NCBI RefSeq assembly: GCF_001637325.1
Contig: NZ_LRXL01000026.1
Coordinates: forward strand, 248,001 to 312,000
Direction of reading: 5' to 3'
Source of the DNA: Cochleicola gelatinilyticus
Lineage (GTDB): Bacteria; Bacteroidota; Bacteroidia; Flavobacteriales; Flavobacteriaceae
Length of the DNA stretch: 64,000 nucleotides
The position numbers and the translations under genes are program-made. Below, piece after piece: positions 23,870-31,968 of this stretch (position 1 is its first letter; each line of letters opens with the position of its first letter). The notes under the pieces were generated by a model. The model was not told the origin of the DNA. It did no database searches and saw only the letters and a program-made list of their open reading frames with translations.

Positions 23870-24244
23870 ATGAAAGACTCTAAACTCTACAGCATATTCA
23901 CTAGTACTTGTCCAGTATGTCATACCGGAAAAATGTATAAAAAACCCAATCCGTATGTTTTTTCAGAAACATTAAAAATGAATGACCGTTGTCCGCATTG
24001 TGACACAAAATTTAAAATTGAACCATCCTTCTTTTACGGCGCAATGTATGTAAGTTACGGAGTCGGGGTTGCGATTGCCATTGCTGCATTTATTCTTGCC
24101 TTTTTTGTTTTTGGACTGGATCGACTACAAACCTTTTTTGTAATCATGATTACGTTGCTTGTTTCTTTCCCGTTAATTCTGCGATTGTCTCGAAATATCT
24201 GGATCAACATGTTTTTTACATACGACCCAGAGAAAGCTAATTAA
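23870..24244 (+). CDS. DUF983 membrane protein
   Basis: 124 residues. An N-terminal zinc-ribbon-like pair C-P-V-C (18-21) and C-P-H-C (43-46) is followed by two membrane spans (about 61-83 and 88-107). The C-x-x-C-H-T-G-K-M-Y and C-P-H-C-D-T-K-F motifs define DUF983. Function unknown; cytoplasmic zinc site next to the inner membrane expected. Transcribed divergently from the ABC-F gene. Confidence 0.88.
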   Translation: MKDSKLYSIFTSTCPVCHTGKMYKKPNPYVFSETLKMNDRCPHCDTKFKIEPSFFYGAMYVSYGVGVAIAIAAFILAFFVFGLDRLQTFFVIMITLLVSFPLILRLSRNIWINMFFTYDPEKAN

Positions 24245-24280
24245 ATTAAGAAATTTCGCTTAAGAAAATAATAAGCAGTA

Positions 24281-24311
24281 CGATCATAATAGTCTAAAAC
24301 TATTGTGATCG
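24281..24311. terminator. Inverted repeat between convergent genes
   Basis: CGATCATAATAG (24281-24292) and CTATTGTGATCG (24300-24311) form a 12-bp stem with one T-G pair. It overlaps the stop codon of the minus-strand M23 gene and is followed on the plus strand by GTTGTTTTT, so it may be a two-way terminator. Confidence 0.5.
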
Positions 24312-24893
24312 GTTGTTTTTAATAAATACTGTTGGGTCTAAATAACCTTTAGTATTGGTTGAATATCCACCGCCAATGGGTAACCCAACTTCGTCTCTTA
24401 TTTCTAAATGTAAATGAGCTAGATAATATCCATTATTAGTACCAATAGTTCCAATCTTATCTCCTTTACTTACATAGCTCCCTTTTTTAACGTTGATCGC
24501 AAGACAATGAGCATACAGTGATTCAATCTGCTTCCCGTCTTGTATGTAATGAGTAATTCTAATTACATTGCCCCATCCACCTCCAACATTTTCAGCAAAC
24601 GAGACGTATCCATTTGCAACAGAATAAATTGCATCCCCTAAATCTAAATTCCCTCCATTTACGCCATTCCAGTCGTCACCGAGGTGGTTATTTTCTTGAA
24701 ACTTTTGCGCATTATAATATCCTTTAGCATCTGGTTTTCCAACAGGAAAGTCAAATCCGTTTGCTTTCTTTAAGGTATCCGCCTGTACTTTTAAACTTGT
24801 TTCTTGAATACTAATTTTATTTTTATGAGCCCCTTCAGTTTTGCAGCCTAAAGCCACTAATACTATAATTAAACCAAGTAGGGTGTTTTTCAT
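24300..24893 (-). CDS. M23-family peptidase lipoprotein
   Basis: 197 residues. Lipoprotein signal with L-V-A-L-G-C (lipid on C17). The M23 metalloprotease zinc motif H-L-G-D-D (H-x-x-x-D) lies near 70 and H-L-H-L-E (H-x-H) near 160; G-N-V-I-R-I-T-H and L-Y-A-H-C are also typical. It should cut peptide crosslinks in peptidoglycan or act as a LytM-type factor, held in a membrane facing the periplasm. The zinc motifs appear intact. Confidence 0.9.
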   Translation of the reverse strand: MKNTLLGLIIVLVALGCKTEGAHKNKISIQETSLKVQADTLKKANGFDFPVGKPDAKGYYNAQKFQENNHLGDDWNGVNGGNLDLGDAIYSVANGYVSFAENVGGGWGNVIRITHYIQDGKQIESLYAHCLAINVKKGSYVSKGDKIGTIGTNNGYYLAHLHLEIRDEVGLPIGGGYSTNTKGYLDPTVFIKNNRSQ

Positions 24894-24909
24894 AACGAAT
24901 AATTATTGC

Positions 24910-25953
24910 TCAAGCCAGTCTCGTAATATCAATTTCTGAAGGCAGTCGCATATCCATTTCTGTATAATTATATAAAATTTCTGAAAGTAATGGCGCCATT
25001 AAAATACCTCGCGTGCCCAATCCATTAAAGAATATTTTTTTTGAATCTGCTGGTAAAGCTCCCAAGAGTGGTTTTCTGTCTTTGGTTGTGGGACGCACCC
25101 CTGCAACTTGATCGATCACCTTAAAAGGACAAGAAATCATTTTTTTAAGCTTGGTGCTAATTTGTTCTTTTGCTTCGGAAGTAGGGTGATGCGAATAATC
25201 CTCCCGACTATAAGTAGCCCCTACTTTATACCTGTCTTCTCCTAACGGAATAATAAAAAGGGGCCCTTTTAGAATTTCTTCTAACTGAAGCGTTGGAGCG
25301 TGTATAATAAGATATTCTCCTTTATTTCCAATAAGAAAAGATGTTGGAAAAAACGGATTTTTAACTACGGAAGCACCTTCACAAAAAACAATTTTTGAGG
25401 CTGAAATAGCTTTATACTGAAGGTAATTTGTTTCGGAAACAAGCAACTCATACTGAAATGCTTCAGAAACGAGTTGATCGTTCTCTTTTAAATAGCTTCG
25501 GTAGGTTTCAAGTAATTGCTTCGGAAAGATCCTTCCACTTCCTATAACTTTTCCGAAGCCATGTTTTGCCTTTATTGAAGGATTAGAATTTGGAACGACT
25601 TCCGAAGAAAGATACGCAGCCAGTTCGTTTTTATCACTAGCAACAAACCAATCGTTCTGCTCTTCTACGGTATTAAAAATTCGTAACACTGGAGTTGACT
25701 CAATAAAAGGAACTTTTAATTTTTTAGCAATATTCTCATAAAATGGTACTGCTACGTCAAGATGTTGAGAGGCATTCCAGGCTTTAGTGAAGCGTTTTAA
25801 CACTACAGGATTAAAGACTCCACCAGAAACAGCGGTGGATGATCTAGCGTTATGATCGATAACTACAAACGACTTTTTATGCTTTTGCAATTGCTCACAA
25901 AAAGCCACACCGGCGATGCCCAGTCCTACAATAATGTAATCCACATTTTTCAT
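24910..25953 (-). CDS. FAD-dependent oxidoreductase (DAO family)
   Basis: 347 residues. The FAD-binding start is D-Y-I-I-V-G-L-G-I-A-G (G-x-G-x-x-G), followed by V-V-I-D near 30 and the substrate/FAD segment G-A-T-Y-S-R-E near 242. The C-terminal G-V-R-P-T-T-K-D-R-K-P and G-L-G-T-R-G-I pair is characteristic of the D-amino-acid-oxidase/MnmC2-like group. Substrate unknown; it lacks the methyltransferase half of MnmC. Start lies 17 bases upstream of the M23 gene's on the same strand, likely co-transcribed. Confidence 0.85.
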   Translation of the reverse strand: MKNVDYIIVGLGIAGVAFCEQLQKHKKSFVVIDHNARSSTAVSGGVFNPVVLKRFTKAWNASQHLDVAVPFYENIAKKLKVPFIESTPVLRIFNTVEEQNDWFVASDKNELAAYLSSEVVPNSNPSIKAKHGFGKVIGSGRIFPKQLLETYRSYLKENDQLVSEAFQYELLVSETNYLQYKAISASKIVFCEGASVVKNPFFPTSFLIGNKGEYLIIHAPTLQLEEILKGPLFIIPLGEDRYKVGATYSREDYSHHPTSEAKEQISTKLKKMISCPFKVIDQVAGVRPTTKDRKPLLGALPADSKKIFFNGLGTRGILMAPLLSEILYNYTEMDMRLPSEIDITRLA

Positions 25954-26034
25954 ACGACAAAGATACGAGGAAAGGAGTTTATCCTAGAAGAAAACGAGTG
26001 AGAAACCGTGCATAGTACGTTATAATGAAACTAT

Positions 26035-26070
26035 AAAAAAACCCTCCAAGAAAATTCCTTAGAGGGTTTT
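26035..26070 (-). terminator. Terminator of the gld operon
   Basis: Read on the minus strand, AAAACCCTC pairs with GAGGGTTTT (26062-26070 with 26038-26046), with a partly paired loop, and ends in a T run. It lies about 24 bases beyond the gldN stop. Confidence 0.88.
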
Positions 26071-26093
26071 AGTTTATACTTTAAAATAAGAAT

Positions 26094-26996
26094 TTAGTAA
26101 TTCCAAAGATCAATTTCGATGTTACGAATACCCTCTTTAATCCGTTCAGATTCCAAGAGTTGCATTAATGCATTGTCATTGATATATGCATTCACGCTTC
26201 GATCGCCTTGCACGTTGTCTTCTTTATAAATAACAGCATTAAAGCGTCTTGAATTAAGGAGATGATCGTACGAAATAGGTTGCGATGTGTTCTTTCGATT
26301 GAATGCTTTCGCATTATGTAATACATCACGAGCACCAGGGAACCAGATCCAGAACAATTCTACCTTTGAATCCACACCAGTGTCTTCAAATGCTTTTGAT
26401 CGTGCTTCTCCAGCAACAGGGCAAAGACCTAATAAACGATATTTTAATTCTCCTTGACGTTTATCAACATACCAGTATCCTCGAATTCTCCATTCTTCGA
26501 TATCTCCTGCATCTAATGTAAATTCACGAATGTACTCACGATCTACAAAACCTTCTGCATTGTATTGTTCAATACCAAGATCGGTAGTATCACGATATAC
26601 TAAAGATGCACTAATGTCATCTAGTGTACGTTTTTCAGTAAAATACGAATCGGTATAGACATCTTCAATTTCACCATCTTTAATCGCACGTACTAACACA
26701 TCGTATAGAGAGCGTCTATCGGAACCAATGTTGTTTGTATCTATAGGATAGTACAACGGGAAATTTACACGTTCATCAAGATCGATGATCTCCCAAGTGG
26801 TTCTTGACCATAACACGTCACGCTCATCGACGTACCCGTAAGGTAACGGTTCATCGTTGTCGTAGGCGATCTGTGCCTCTGTCTTTTTCCCTATATCTTC
26901 AGGTGTTTTTGCATTTAAGACATTTACCTGTGCGTGTACACCGGACATCCCAAAAAGCACCCCTAAAGTACATAGAACAACATTTGCATATTTCAT
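26094..26996 (-). CDS. gldN: Gliding motility / T9SS protein GldN
   Basis: 300 residues, signal peptide (about 1-22, cut near H-A-Q). The W-S-R-T-T-W-E-I-I-D-L-D-E-R-V-N motif and later L-L-G-L-C-P-V and W-I-W-F-P motifs match GldN/PorN, a periplasmic partner of the GldK ring in the type IX secretion system. Last gene of the conserved order gldK-gldL-gldM-gldN. Confidence 0.96.
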   Translation of the reverse strand: MKYANVVLCTLGVLFGMSGVHAQVNVLNAKTPEDIGKKTEAQIAYDNDEPLPYGYVDERDVLWSRTTWEIIDLDERVNFPLYYPIDTNNIGSDRRSLYDVLVRAIKDGEIEDVYTDSYFTEKRTLDDISASLVYRDTTDLGIEQYNAEGFVDREYIREFTLDAGDIEEWRIRGYWYVDKRQGELKYRLLGLCPVAGEARSKAFEDTGVDSKVELFWIWFPGARDVLHNAKAFNRKNTSQPISYDHLLNSRRFNAVIYKEDNVQGDRSVNAYINDNALMQLLESERIKEGIRNIEIDLWNY

Positions 26997-27012
26997 AAAT
27001 TCCTTTTTAATT

Positions 27013-28569
27013 TTAATTTGTCAATTCAATAACTACTGGAGCTGTTTTCTTAAGCTTTACACCGCTTCCTTTAAGCGCAGTATTGATATCGAATATTTGT
27101 ACAGTCTCTCCTCGTTTTGCTCTTTTAAGCGCAGATTTTGCTTGTGCGTTTAAACGACCTCCGTTTACTTTTACAGTTGGTTGCCCAGAAACTCTAAAGC
27201 TAAATCCAGTAACACTTAATCCAAGATCAAATTCAAAGTCTGGCAAATCTGCTCCAATACTAGAGATTTCAAGACCTTGACGTTGCATCTTTACAATACC
27301 CGATTCTCCTCGAATGGTTCCGATAGGTGCTGGAATATCCTTAATACGGAATTCATTTCCACTACTTACCTTTTGACCATCAGGTAATGTCCCACTTGCA
27401 GAAATAGTAACCGTTCTTCCCGTTGTTGGACGCATTACGTATTTACTACCAGAAACTTTTGAAAGACCTGCACCTGATGCGCTCACCTTATTATCTGGAA
27501 TACCTGGAATAGAAACTGTCATTGGGTTATCCACACCACGGTATACAACATTCATTTTGTCTGCAGAAATTACAGCAGCATTTGGCTTAGAGATTGTAGC
27601 AAATCCTGTATTTACAGGCACTTCAATTTCTTTACCACCTTCACCGTAATACAAGAAACCTTCGATCTTATGATCACCAGGACTTCCTGCTCCAACTTTA
27701 AGAACAATTCTACCACCTTGAATGTCGTAGTCTTTTCCTTTTTCTAACTTTCTACCGTCCAATTTAAGATCTTCTCTTTGTGGCACCGTACTCGCATCGG
27801 TTCTACCTAATAAAATAGCTCCATTAAAAGTTTCACCTGGATAGAAAGCTGATTTTGGAACGTCCATAAAAGTGTTGTAATTACTCAATGAAAGTGCCGA
27901 CGCTTGTTGTCCAGCTAACATTTTTTGCAACACTTCACTTTTGGTTGTTTTAATATCTGCTTGAACTTGTGTCAACTTAGTTAAAGATGCAATTAAAGGA
28001 AATCCTTCATAATTGTAATTTAACCATTCTACTTGTTTTCCATCACGGTTCGTTTCTTCTGCGGTAGAAAAATTCTGAGCGATTGCCTTCTTTACATTAG
28101 GGAACGAACTGTCTGGTAATACTGCCATCATTTTGGTGCGATACTCATTCATCTTATCGATAAACTCTTGCCCTTCCGGTTTGTAATTATCTCCTGTAAA
28201 AAACAAGTTGTTGAAATGATCGGGTTTATCCATAACTTCATAATCTGATGGATCTTCCAAATCTGCTATTGCAGCTGTTTTTAACGATTGAATATACGTA
28301 TCTAATTCTTGTGAAATCTCAGATACTTTATCTGCATTTTGTTTTACAGCCGCATATTGTTCGGGAGCATCGTTTGCTTTTTCAGCTAAATTTGCCATAA
28401 AAGCATCGTTCCTTTCTGAAGTAGCCGTATTGGCTTCCGAGATCTTTTTGTCTAACAGTCCGAAAGCAGATAATACTTCTTTGGACATGTTAAGTGCTAA
28501 CATAGCGATGAAAACCAAATACATTAGGTTAATCATCTTCTGTCTTGGGGATTGTTTTCCTCCTGCCAT
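27013..28569 (-). CDS. gldM: Gliding motility / T9SS motor protein GldM
   Basis: 518 residues. Starts M-A-G-G-K-Q-S-P-R-Q-K-M-I-N-L-M-Y-L-V, with a single membrane span at about 13-32 and then a long periplasmic region of four domains, as known for GldM/PorM. The single helix packs with the five-GldL helix bundle to form the proton-driven rotary motor that powers secretion and gliding. It follows gldL after 41 bases. Confidence 0.97.
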   Translation of the reverse strand: MAGGKQSPRQKMINLMYLVFIAMLALNMSKEVLSAFGLLDKKISEANTATSERNDAFMANLAEKANDAPEQYAAVKQNADKVSEISQELDTYIQSLKTAAIADLEDPSDYEVMDKPDHFNNLFFTGDNYKPEGQEFIDKMNEYRTKMMAVLPDSSFPNVKKAIAQNFSTAEETNRDGKQVEWLNYNYEGFPLIASLTKLTQVQADIKTTKSEVLQKMLAGQQASALSLSNYNTFMDVPKSAFYPGETFNGAILLGRTDASTVPQREDLKLDGRKLEKGKDYDIQGGRIVLKVGAGSPGDHKIEGFLYYGEGGKEIEVPVNTGFATISKPNAAVISADKMNVVYRGVDNPMTVSIPGIPDNKVSASGAGLSKVSGSKYVMRPTTGRTVTISASGTLPDGQKVSSGNEFRIKDIPAPIGTIRGESGIVKMQRQGLEISSIGADLPDFEFDLGLSVTGFSFRVSGQPTVKVNGGRLNAQAKSALKRAKRGETVQIFDINTALKGSGVKLKKTAPVVIELTN

Positions 28570-28610
28570 TTTTTAGTCTTTTTTAAAGATTAATAGTTAG
28601 TTGAAAACAA

Positions 28611-29258
28611 TTAGTTTCTGTTCATTGCAGAAAGCATTCCACCGTATACTCCATTTAAAGAAGAAAGGTTTGTTGCCAAGTGTTCCATTTGCTGCTTTAA
28701 TTGGGTTGCATTTTGAGCTACTTGCTCATTTACTTCCGCTTGTCGGCTTGTAGATTCCACCTGTACTTTATAAAGACTATTTAATGATTCCATTTGTGCT
28801 GCAGCTAAAGCCATTTCTTCGCTGTATTTCTTAGTAGAGCTCATAGCTTCGGCAGTAGGTGCCATTCCTTTAGCAGCTCCTTCAAAAGAACGAATGCTGT
28901 CTGTAAGACTATTCATTAATTCTGAATCGATCTTCGCATCTTTTAACATTTCATCTAATTTTTTAGATAATAGTCCGTCAGCGTCGTCTTGAGCTACTAC
29001 GGCCTTTTTAGTAGAAGATGCACCTCCTGCTAATTCAGGATACACTAAAGACCAGTCAAGATCGTCATCTACCGGTTCGAAAGCAGAAATTGCAAAAATG
29101 ATTGCTTCCGTAATTAGACCGATTGCTAAAAGGATTCCACCATTAAGGGGACCTAATTCCCAGTGAAGAATCTTGAATAAAGCTCCAATAATAACGATGG
29201 AAGCTCCTAGCCCGTAGGCCATATTAAATAATTTTTTAGAGGATCTTGATTGTGCCAT
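28611..29258 (-). CDS. gldL: Gliding motility / T9SS motor protein GldL
   Basis: 215 residues. Two membrane helices near the N-terminus (about 13-32 and 38-57) containing the glutamates needed for proton flow (candidate in the second helix, L-I-T-E-A), then a cytoplasmic helical domain. Partner of GldM in the motor. Note the Asn/Asp- and Gln-rich C-terminal coiled part. Confidence 0.97.
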   Translation of the reverse strand: MAQSRSSKKLFNMAYGLGASIVIIGALFKILHWELGPLNGGILLAIGLITEAIIFAISAFEPVDDDLDWSLVYPELAGGASSTKKAVVAQDDADGLLSKKLDEMLKDAKIDSELMNSLTDSIRSFEGAAKGMAPTAEAMSSTKKYSEEMALAAAQMESLNSLYKVQVESTSRQAEVNEQVAQNATQLKQQMEHLATNLSSLNGVYGGMLSAMNRN

Positions 29259-29316
29259 AATACTAGTTTTAGTTTAGTTAAGATTTATTAATATAGTAAG
29301 TTAAGGGGTATTAAAT

Positions 29317-30690
29317 TTAGCGGGCGTCTCCAAATTGTTGGTTTAATACAACATCTGTTCCCATATAATCTTGAACAGTTCTGAAGCCAATATAACTACG
29401 TGCTGAGTCAGCGTACTCATAGTCTCGTGTACTAACTTGAAGGAAATATGCAACGTCTTTCCAGGATCCTCCTCGAACTACTTTTCGCATATTGTTTTCA
29501 TCATTCACATTAGGGTTCATTGTAGAGGTGTATTCATAAGATGCGGGATCGTAAGAAGAAGCTACCCATTCTGCAACGTTTCCTGCCATATTATAAAGGT
29601 TAAAGTCATTCGGCTCGTAAGCATCAGCTTCGACTGTGTATAAGGCTTGATCGGCAGCATAGTCTCCACGAAGCGGTTTAAAGTTTGCCAAGAAACAACC
29701 TCTGTCGTTTTTAGCATAAGGACCACCCCAAGGGTAGGTTGCTGATTCCAGTCCACCACGGGCAGCATATTCCCATTCTGCTTCTCCAGGTAATCTGAAA
29801 GAGTTTACGAACTCTCTATCTCTTGACTTTTGGTATCCGTTTTTATACAACGTTCTCCATGCACAAAATGCTTTTGCTTGTTTCCATGTAACACCAACCA
29901 CGGGATACTCTCCATAAGCTTCGTGCCAGAAATAATCATTATGCATTGGTTCGTTGTATGAATAATTAAAATCTTTAATCCATACCGCAGTATCTGGATA
30001 GATATTAACTTCTTCTTTTTTAATAAAGTCTTTTCTTCGCTTATCTTTATTACGTGCCGCAGCTTGAATATCCATATAAGAATACTGGAAATTCAACTTA
30101 CTCACATCTATAGTACGTTGCCCATTATAAGCTTCTTCAGAAGGTATATACATACTATCCATTACCTCTACATAATACTCATCAGGGTATTCTGCTGTAT
30201 CCCAAATAAGGTCTATATCATGATTAATTTTACGACCGGCATAAAAGTCTTCACCCATCCCGTAATAGTTATCGTACATGTATTGATCGTACGGTGTCAT
30301 TTCTTCGTTCTCTTGATCAACAAAAGCAAAATCACCAATACCACCATCTCCGGGTGTAGAACCAACTTCGTCCGCAAGAATCGCTAAACGCAAGCGAATG
30401 GTCGAATCACGAACCCATTCTACAAATTGTCTGTATTCGGCATTAGTAATTTCTGTCTCATCCATATAAAATGAACGAACAGTAACAGTCTTAGTAGGGG
30501 CATCATCCACGGCAACAAAATCATCATCGGCTTTACCCATAATGAAAGATCCACCAGGGATAAGCGTCATACCATAAGGCTTTTCGGGATACCATTTTTT
30601 ACCTTTTGCTCCAACAAGTTCTCCTCTGTCACCAGAGTTACAACTAAACATAAAGGCAACAATCGCAGTAAATGCAATAAACTTCTTCAT
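29317..30690 (-). CDS. gldK: Gliding motility / T9SS lipoprotein GldK
   Basis: 457 residues. Lipoprotein signal with F-M-F-S-C (C17) and a formylglycine-generating-enzyme/SumF fold: L-I-P-G-G-S-F-I-M-G near 43, F-Y-M-D-E-T-E-I-T-N near 76, A-G-N-V-A-E-W-V near 370, V-R-G-G-S-W near 405. The FGE catalytic cysteines are not evident, consistent with the structural role of GldK/PorK in the outer-membrane-associated ring with GldN. First gene of the operon. Confidence 0.97.
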   Translation of the reverse strand: MKKFIAFTAIVAFMFSCNSGDRGELVGAKGKKWYPEKPYGMTLIPGGSFIMGKADDDFVAVDDAPTKTVTVRSFYMDETEITNAEYRQFVEWVRDSTIRLRLAILADEVGSTPGDGGIGDFAFVDQENEEMTPYDQYMYDNYYGMGEDFYAGRKINHDIDLIWDTAEYPDEYYVEVMDSMYIPSEEAYNGQRTIDVSKLNFQYSYMDIQAAARNKDKRRKDFIKKEEVNIYPDTAVWIKDFNYSYNEPMHNDYFWHEAYGEYPVVGVTWKQAKAFCAWRTLYKNGYQKSRDREFVNSFRLPGEAEWEYAARGGLESATYPWGGPYAKNDRGCFLANFKPLRGDYAADQALYTVEADAYEPNDFNLYNMAGNVAEWVASSYDPASYEYTSTMNPNVNDENNMRKVVRGGSWKDVAYFLQVSTRDYEYADSARSYIGFRTVQDYMGTDVVLNQQFGDAR

Positions 30691-30764
30691 AGGTATTTAG
30701 GTTAAATTTCGAGATTCAAGGGCGTAAACCTATTTATAAATTTTTTAAAAAACAACATTTTTTT

Positions 30765-30772
30765 CAAAAATA
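30765..30772 (-). promoter_or_regulatory. Probable -7 box of the gldKLMN operon
   Basis: Minus strand TATTTTTG, 75-82 bases before the gldK ATG. A matching TTG is not clear at the -33 position. Confidence 0.5.
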
Positions 30773-30804
30773 CTCCTTTAAATCTGTTAGTTAGCTAGTT
30801 TGAT

Positions 30805-31968
30805 TTATACTTCATTCTTTCGGCGTGCTTTAAACCACCGTTCAGGAATTTCCTGATTGCATGCACCCAAATATTCGCCATAAGTGCAAGGTAATAACGT
30901 TCTCCTTTTTAATTTATTATTAACATTTGAAATAAAAGGTAATTCTATCCACCATCGCCCCGTTTTATGGCTCTTTTTAAACACCAACACCTCTTCTTCT
31001 ACCGGCACTTTATAGGTTGTAAAAAGCATTTCATCGTCAAAATCTTCGTCATCAACTCTAAAATTAACTCCTTCTATAAAATACCAAAGCATTTGTGCCA
31101 CTAAAACAGCACCACCTTTTGCCAGAGTTACATCACCTAATTCATACACACCAAATGAGCTTACTTTATTACTAATACCTGCATAGCGAGCAATGGCACA
31201 TATTTCCCTGCCGTCGAATCCATTAGGACCCGTATTATTTGTGTAATTTACCTCTCCCCCCTTTATTGCGGTAATATCTACAGAGACTAGATCTGCATTA
31301 CGCATGATAGGTTCTGTTATGGTAATATCTGATGTTATTTCGCCCAATCTATACGCATCGAAATACAATTTTTCCATTAATGAAATTTCTTGCGGCGGAT
31401 TAAAATAAGATTGATATCCGAGGGTACTGTAATTAAATAAATTATAAGGTTTTTCAATTATAAGCTTTCCGACATAAGACACGTTCGAAATTGGTTTTTC
31501 GGCATCGCCAAGATCAAATCGGGAATCAACATTTACAAAATTGATCATTTTACTAAGCACATCGTAAGCTCGGTATTGCGCATACACCAAGTCTTGACTC
31601 CCTCCTAAAAGCAAAGGAATAATATTTTCTTTTAATAACGCACCCACTACAGTTTTTACTGCATAGTAAGTATCTGCTACAGTATCTCCTTCTTGAATAT
31701 CTCCCAAATCAGCAATAGTGTGAATCCAATTCCCAGGATATAGCGCATAGAATGCTTTTCTATACTCATCGAAATTTACCGAAGCACCTATATAATTTAC
31801 ATCGTTTCTATTCTCACAAATCCCTAACAATGCAAACTTTACGTTTTTAAGATCAGGGAGTTCACCCGACTTAGAATGTATCTTAATTTGTTTGGCCAGT
31901 ACTCCCTCAGGAAGCACTTCTTTATGAGCTTGTACAGATTTAGAAACAGGGGATAAAAATTCGATCAT
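30805..31968 (-). CDS. Arginase/formimidoylglutamase-fold protein with degenerate metal site
   Basis: 387 residues with the arginase fold: L-L-G-G-S-Q-D near 121, V-N-V-D-S-R-F-D near 144, D-L-V-S-V-D-I-T near 226. In active enzymes these are G-G-D-H, D-A-H-x-D and S-x-D-x-D. Here H is Q, the middle H is R and the last D is T, so about half of the six manganese ligands are gone while the surrounding fold is kept. It is often labelled formimidoylglutamase in this position, but catalysis as usually understood is unlikely. Ends one base inside topA's stop (shared base), between topA and gldK, suggesting coupling to topA. Confidence 0.82.
   Translation of the reverse strand: MIEFLSPVSKSVQAHKEVLPEGVLAKQIKIHSKSGELPDLKNVKFALLGICENRNDVNYIGASVNFDEYRKAFYALYPGNWIHTIADLGDIQEGDTVADTYYAVKTVVGALLKENIIPLLLGGSQDLVYAQYRAYDVLSKMINFVNVDSRFDLGDAEKPISNVSYVGKLIIEKPYNLFNYSTLGYQSYFNPPQEISLMEKLYFDAYRLGEITSDITITEPIMRNADLVSVDITAIKGGEVNYTNNTGPNGFDGREICAIARYAGISNKVSSFGVYELGDVTLAKGGAVLVAQMLWYFIEGVNFRVDDEDFDDEMLFTTYKVPVEEEVLVFKKSHKTGRWWIELPFISNVNNKLKRRTLLPCTYGEYLGACNQEIPERWFKARRKNEV

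Noticed and set aside
30805-31968. Active formimidoylglutamase of a histidine degradation pathway
   Set aside because: Metal-ligand residues are replaced and no other histidine-degradation gene is nearby.
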